A stretch of 64,000 bases of DNA from Roseococcus sp. SYP-B2431 (GTDB lineage: Bacteria; Pseudomonadota; Alphaproteobacteria; Acetobacterales; Acetobacteraceae), in the NCBI RefSeq assembly GCF_004336745.1, contig NZ_SJXD01000025.1:434001-498000 (forward strand), read 5' to 3'. The translations under genes and the position numbers were made by a program. The notes under the pieces were generated by a model. The model saw only the letters and a program-made list of their open reading frames with translations. It made no database searches and had not been told where the DNA came from. Below are positions 60,273-64,000 of the stretch, one piece after another. Numbering within the stretch: the stretch's first letter is position 1; the number at the start of each line of letters is the position of its first letter.

Positions 60273-62405
60273 TCAGGGCTTCCAGCGCAGCAGACGGAGC
60301 GCGTTGAGCGTCACCAGCACGGTGGCGCCCGTATCGGCCAGGATGGCCGGCCACAGCCCCGTGATCCCGGCCAGCGTGGTCAGGAGGAAGGCGCCCTTCA
60401 GCCCGACCGCGACGGCCATGTTCTGCTTCACATTGGCCATGGTGGCGCGCGAGAGCGCGACGAGCTCGGCCACCCCCGTTACGCGGTCCTTCAGCACGGC
60501 CGCGTCGGCCGTCTCCAGCGCGACATCGGTGCCGCCGCCCATGGCGATGCCGACCGAGGCCGCGGCGAGGGCCGGCGCGTCGTTGATGCCGTCGCCGACC
60601 ATCGCGACGGGGCCGAGGGCCCTGAGCGCGGCGATCTCCCGCAGCTTGTCCTCGGGCAGCAGCTCCGCCTTCGCCTCCAGGCCCAGCCTGGCGGCGATGG
60701 CCGCCCCGGTGCGCGCATTGTCGCCCGTCAGCATGACCGGCCGCACGCCCAGCGCCGCGAGCGCCGCCATGCCGGCGGCCGCATCCGCGCGCGGTTCGTC
60801 GCGGAGCGCGATCAGGCCCAGCGGCGCGTTGCCGATGAGCGCGACGGAGACCGTCTTGCCCTCGCCCTCCAGGCGCTCCAGCGTCGCGGCGAGCGGGCCG
60901 GACACCGGCGCATGCCGCGGGCTGCCGACCATCACCACCCGCCCGGCGACCACGGCCTGCACCGCCTTGCCTGGGGTGGCCGAGAAGCCGCGCGCCGGCG
61001 GCAGGCTCAGGCCGCGCCGGCCGGCCTCGGCCAGGATCGCGCGGGCCAGCGGATGCGCGCTGCCCTGCTCCACCGCCGCGGCCAGGGCCACGAGTTCGTC
61101 CTCGGAGCGGCCCTCGGCGGGGATCAGGTCCGTCACGCGCGGCCGCCCCTCGGTCAGCGTGCCCGTCTTGTCGAAGGCGATGTGGCACGCGGCGCCGATC
61201 GCCTCCAGCGCCGCGCCGCCCTTCACCAGCAGCCCGCGCCGCGCGCCGGCCGAAAGCCCCGAGGCCATGGCCGCCGGCACCGAGATCACCAGCGCGCAGG
61301 GACAGGCGATCAGCAGCACGGCGAGGCCGCGATAAAGGCTGGTCGCCCAGTCCCAGCCCAGGAGCGGGGGCGTCGCCAGGATCACCAGCAGCGCGACGAT
61401 CATCGCGCCCGGCGTCCACCAGGCGGAGAACCGCTCGATGAAGCGCTGTGTCGGCGCGCGCGAGGCCGAGGCCTCCTCCACCATGCGGATGATGCGCGCG
61501 ATCGTGTTGTCGGAGGCCGCATGCGTGACGCGCAGGCGCAGGGCGCCTTCGGCATTGATGGAGCCCGCGCGCACCGTCTCGCCGGGGCCGCGCGCCACCG
61601 GCACGCTCTCGCCCGTGACGGGGCTCTCGTCCAGCGCGGAGCGGCCCTCCTCGATGGTTCCGTCGCAGGCGACGCGGTCGCCGGGACGGACCAGCACGAG
61701 ATCGCCGACCGCGAGGCGCGCGGCTGGGACCTCCTCCGTGCCGCCGGCGGCGGTCACGCGCAGCGCGGTCCGCGGCATCAGCGCGGCCAGCGCGCGGATT
61801 CCGGCCCGCGCGCGCCCGGCGGCGATCGTCTCCAGCATCTCGCCCAGCGCGAAGAGCAGCACGACGACGGCCGCCTCTTCCGCCGCGCCGATGAGGACGG
61901 CGCCGATCGCGGCCGTGCACATCAGCGTCTCGATGGAGAAGGGGCTGCCCATGTGGGCCAGCGCCAGGGCCCGCCGCCCGAAGGGGATCAGCGCCACCGC
62001 CGTGGCCGTGACGAAGAGCGGGTCGGTCAGCCGCTCCGGCAGGACCAGCGAGAGCAGGGTCGCCGCGCCCACCAGCCCGCCCAGCAGCCAGGTGAGCTTC
62101 GCCTTCCCGGTCGCCCACCAGGGCTTCTCCGCCTCGGCCGGGTCGTCATGGCCGTGATGCGAATGGCCCTGGTGCTCGTCGGGGGCCGCCGCCGTGGCCA
62201 GCGGCGTCGCGGTGAAGCCGAGGGCCGCCACCTGGCGTTCCACCTCCTCCGGCCGGGCGGTGGACAGCGAGGCGGTCAGGCGCTCCGCCATCAGGTTCAC
62301 CTCGATCCCCGAGATGCCCGGCATCTTCTCGAGCGCGCGGGTGAGGCTGGCCACGCAGCCCGCGCAGTCCATGCCCTCCACGCGCCAGACCAGCTTTTCC
62401 GACAT
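60273..62405 (-). CDS. zntA: Zn2+/Cd2+/Pb2+-translocating P-type ATPase
   Basis: The 710-residue P1B-2 ATPase exports divalent soft metals. It has an N-terminal HMA domain with GMDCAGCVASLTRALEK, a histidine-rich linker (DEHQGHSHHGHDD), the CPC motif (IACPCALVISVPAA), DKTGT, and [20 protein letters not shown]. The last helices have NVKQNMAVAVGLKGAFLL and DTGATVLVTLNALRLL, the Asn/Lys/Asp combination that marks zinc-type pumps. ATG at 62405 is used; an upstream in-frame ATG at 62429 is less likely. A short GGGAG...CTCCC dyad upstream could be a regulator site, but it is weak. Confidence 0.93.
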   Translation of the reverse strand: MSEKLVWRVEGMDCAGCVASLTRALEKMPGISGIEVNLMAERLTASLSTARPEEVERQVAALGFTATPLATAAAPDEHQGHSHHGHDDPAEAEKPWWATGKAKLTWLLGGLVGAATLLSLVLPERLTDPLFVTATAVALIPFGRRALALAHMGSPFSIETLMCTAAIGAVLIGAAEEAAVVVLLFALGEMLETIAAGRARAGIRALAALMPRTALRVTAAGGTEEVPAARLAVGDLVLVRPGDRVACDGTIEEGRSALDESPVTGESVPVARGPGETVRAGSINAEGALRLRVTHAASDNTIARIIRMVEEASASRAPTQRFIERFSAWWTPGAMIVALLVILATPPLLGWDWATSLYRGLAVLLIACPCALVISVPAAMASGLSAGARRGLLVKGGAALEAIGAACHIAFDKTGTLTEGRPRVTDLIPAEGRSEDELVALAAAVEQGSAHPLARAILAEAGRRGLSLPPARGFSATPGKAVQAVVAGRVVMVGSPRHAPVSGPLAATLERLEGEGKTVSVALIGNAPLGLIALRDEPRADAAAGMAALAALGVRPVMLTGDNARTGAAIAARLGLEAKAELLPEDKLREIAALRALGPVAMVGDGINDAPALAAASVGIAMGGGTDVALETADAAVLKDRVTGVAELVALSRATMANVKQNMAVAVGLKGAFLLTTLAGITGLWPAILADTGATVLVTLNALRLLRWKP

Positions 62406-62596
62406 CGGCGAAACTCCGGGAGAACCCAAGCCTCCCTTAATTGGTGGCGCAAGGCCATGTCCGCCAGGAGCTCCGGCGCCGCCGGGACCTCTGCGGCGAA
62501 GCCGCGAGCCGTGGGCGTTCCCTCCGGCATTCCTCTCGACTAGGCTGGGAGCGCCGCAACGTCTCCGGCCTCGTGAAGGCGCTCTCGGAACAGCCC

Positions 62597-63571
62597 ATGA
62601 TCCATCCCTCCCGTCGCGCCCTGGGTCTCGGCGCGGCCGCCCTGCCCATGACGGCCCGGGCGCAGGCGGCCTGGCCCACGCGCCCGGTGCGCCTCGTCGC
62701 GGCCTTTGCCGCCGGAGGCGGGGTGGACCTGCTCGCCCGGATCGTGGGCGCCCAGTTCGAGCGCGGCTTCGGCCAGCCCTTCCCGGTGGACAACCGCACG
62801 GGAGCGGGCGGGCAGGTCGGCACCGACGTTGTCGCGAAGGCGCCGGCGGACGGGTATACGCTGCTCGCCACCTCCTCGGCCGCGCATGGCGTGGCGCCGG
62901 GGCTCTATCCGAACCAGCCTTATGACGCGATCCGTGACTTCACGCATATCGGGCTGATTGCCAGCGGCCCCATCGCCTTCCTGGTGAATGCCCGGTCGCC
63001 CTATCGCACGCTGGCCGATTTCATCGCCGCGGCCAGGGCAAAGGGCGCGCCGATGACCTTCGGCTCGGGCGGGACGGGCAGCCTCGCCCATCTCACGGGC
63101 GAGATGGTCCATCGCCGCCTCGGCATCGAGATGACGCATGTGTCCTATCGCGGCAGCGCGCCGGCGCAGGCGGATCTGGTCGCGCGCAACATCGATGCCA
63201 TCCTGGACAACCTCTCGACGCATGCGGCGCTGATCCGGGCGGGAACGCTGCGGGTGCTGGCGGTGGCCTCGCGCGAGCGCACCCCCGGCGCCCCGGACGC
63301 GCCGACCTTCGCCGAGCTCGGCTATCCGGATCTTGTCGCCGCGGCCTGGTTCGGCCTCTGCGGCCCTGCGGGGATGGCGCCGCCGCTCGTGGCGCGGCTG
63401 AACGCGGCCCTGCGGGAGGCGACGGCCAAGCCCGAGGTGCAGGCGCAGATCGAGCAGCTCGGCCTGCGCGCGGAAGGCGGCATGTCGCCCGCGGAATACG
63501 GCGCCTTCGTCGCGGGCGAGGTGGCGCGCTGGCGCGAGGTGGTGCGGATCGCCGGGGTCAGGATCGAATAG
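62597..63571 (+). CDS. Bug/TctC-family tripartite tricarboxylate transporter receptor
   Basis: This 324-residue periplasmic receptor has a signal peptide with paired arginines (SRRALGLGAAALPMTARAQ), which might use the Tat route. The Bug blocks are WPTRPVRLVAAFAAGGGVDLLARIV, NRTGAGGQVGTDVVAKAPADGYTLLA, FGSGGTGSLAHLTGEMVH and HVSYRGSAPAQADLVARN. ATG at 62597 is the likely start; the open frame upstream is non-conserved. It is the third such receptor in the window and has no tctAB nearby. It is divergent from the zinc ATPase and convergent with an AbgB-like peptidase gene. Confidence 0.92.
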   Translation: MIHPSRRALGLGAAALPMTARAQAAWPTRPVRLVAAFAAGGGVDLLARIVGAQFERGFGQPFPVDNRTGAGGQVGTDVVAKAPADGYTLLATSSAAHGVAPGLYPNQPYDAIRDFTHIGLIASGPIAFLVNARSPYRTLADFIAAARAKGAPMTFGSGGTGSLAHLTGEMVHRRLGIEMTHVSYRGSAPAQADLVARNIDAILDNLSTHAALIRAGTLRVLAVASRERTPGAPDAPTFAELGYPDLVAAAWFGLCGPAGMAPPLVARLNAALREATAKPEVQAQIEQLGLRAEGGMSPAEYGAFVAGEVARWREVVRIAGVRIE

Positions 63572-63613
63572 GCCGGAACGGCGCCGGGGCGCGGGGCCCC
63601 GGTGGACGGGTGC

Positions 63614-63634
63614 GAGGGGGGCGAAGCCCCCCTC
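63614..63634. terminator. Bidirectional hairpin between convergent Bug receptor and M20 peptidase genes
   Basis: A perfect 9-bp stem, GAGGGGGGC / GCCCCCCTC with loop GAA, lies between the receptor stop (63571) and the peptidase stop (63638). Its symmetric position suggests termination for both. Confidence 0.6.
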
Positions 63635-63637
63635 GTC

Positions 63638-64000
63638 TCAGAGTTCCTCGCCGGCGCCGGTTCCGCTGACCGGCGTGGGGATGCACCATTCCTCGCCGCG
63701 CGCCGTCGAGACGTATTCCGGCCACCAGAGATCGACCGGCGGCACGAAGTCCTTCGGCAGGAGCGGGCCCACCCATTTGCCGCCGCCGACGCCGCCGCCC
63801 GTGCGCTCCTTGAACTCCGCCTGCGCGGCTGCGAGCGCCTCCGGCAGGGTCGCGAGGTCGACCAGCGTCAGCGCCATCGTCTTGCCGGCGACGAACATGC
63901 CCGGGTCGATCGCGGCGGGCAGGCCGCCCAGCGCGTTGAAGGCCCAGTTCGGATAAGCATAGCCCTTGGTCGGCGGGCGCATGCGCGGGCGCGCGGCCAG
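63638..64000 (-). CDS. AbgB-like M20-family peptidase/aminoacylase, C-terminal part (runs off the right edge)
   Basis: Only the last ~121 residues are in the window. They read AFNALGGLPAAIDPGMFVAGKTMALTLVDLATLPEALAAAQAEFKERTGG, then KWVGPLLPKDFVPPVDLWWPEYV and a short acidic end. This resembles the C-terminal helix and tail of aminobenzoyl-glutamate utilisation protein B and related M20 amidohydrolases, where a metal-binding glutamate follows further upstream. The frame is open across the right edge (LAARPRMRPPTKG), so the start is outside. The assignment is moderate because the metal-binding core is not visible. Confidence 0.55.
   Translation of the reverse strand: MAARPRMRPPTKGYAYPNWAFNALGGLPAAIDPGMFVAGKTMALTLVDLATLPEALAAAQAEFKERTGGGVGGGKWVGPLLPKDFVPPVDLWWPEYVSTARGEEWCIPTPVSGTGAGEEL

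Noticed and set aside
62406-62596. ZntR/CadR-type promoter before the zinc ATPase
   Set aside because: A GGGAG...CTCCC dyad is present, but no matching -35/-10 pair with 19-20 base spacing could be identified.

Overview
The window is very GC-rich, densely packed bacterial DNA. Gene content points to an alphaproteobacterium, most likely a Roseomonas-like member of the Acetobacteraceae (inference). The clues are several Bug/TctC-type solute receptors, a cobalamin cluster containing CbiD and CobBTSC, an ECF42 sigma factor with a DGPF partner, NtaA-type flavin monooxygenases, and mostly TGA stops with ATGA/GTGA-coupled operons. I found no rRNA, tRNA, CRISPR array, transposase, phage gene or replication origin.

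Layout. 1-10.4 kb is a cobalamin region: a divergent cbiD fragment, then cobB-cobT-cobS-cobC, a DUF1636 metal-binding gene behind a Zur-like operator, and a cobalamin riboswitch leading an uptake operon (methyltransferase, btuB, btuF, btuC, btuD). 10.4-16 kb holds ilvD, a lower-GC HEPN-like gene and an EmrAB-type drug exporter. 16-18.1 kb is a molybdopterin oxidoreductase broken by an in-frame TAA. 18.3-21.3 kb has a secreted protein and an ECF42 module (DGPF protein, sigma factor, VOC protein) with two matching promoters. 21.3-26 kb holds a large hybrid histidine kinase and a type II NADH dehydrogenase. 26.2-35.4 kb is a complete MdtABC-type RND efflux operon with its outer membrane channel. 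35.6-38.3 kb is exbB-exbD-tonB plus a flavin-binding protein, behind a Fur-like box. 38.6-49.4 kb is catabolic and transport genes: RidA, a Bug receptor, a carboxymuconolactone decarboxylase-family protein, WrbA, an amidase, a methyltransferase, a full TctCBA transporter and two LLM monooxygenases. 49.6-53.7 kb has a sorbosone-dehydrogenase-like lipoprotein, a DUF2231 membrane protein, a Fur-box-linked pair of unknown genes, a nitroreductase and a Yip1-like membrane protein. 53.7-57.1 kb is a molybdenum block (modA, modE-like, second molybdopterin oxidoreductase). 57.2-62.4 kb has a copper ATPase with a CueR-like promoter, a CinA-family protein and a Zn/Cd ATPase. 62.6-64 kb has a third Bug receptor and the 3' end of an AbgB-like M20 peptidase gene.

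How it fits together. Metal homeostasis links much of the window: cobalamin made and imported under riboswitch control, TonB-ExbBD to energise outer membrane uptake, Fur-, Zur-, ModE- and CueR-like sites in front of matching genes, and exporters for Cu and Zn/Cd. The second theme is uptake and oxidation of organic acids or xenobiotics (TctCBA, LLM monooxygenases, amidase, efflux pumps). The most unusual points are the interrupted molybdoenzyme, the paired ECF42 promoters with identical spacing, the Zur-like box before DUF1636, the Fur-box-linked gene pair of unknown function, and the HEPN-like islet.
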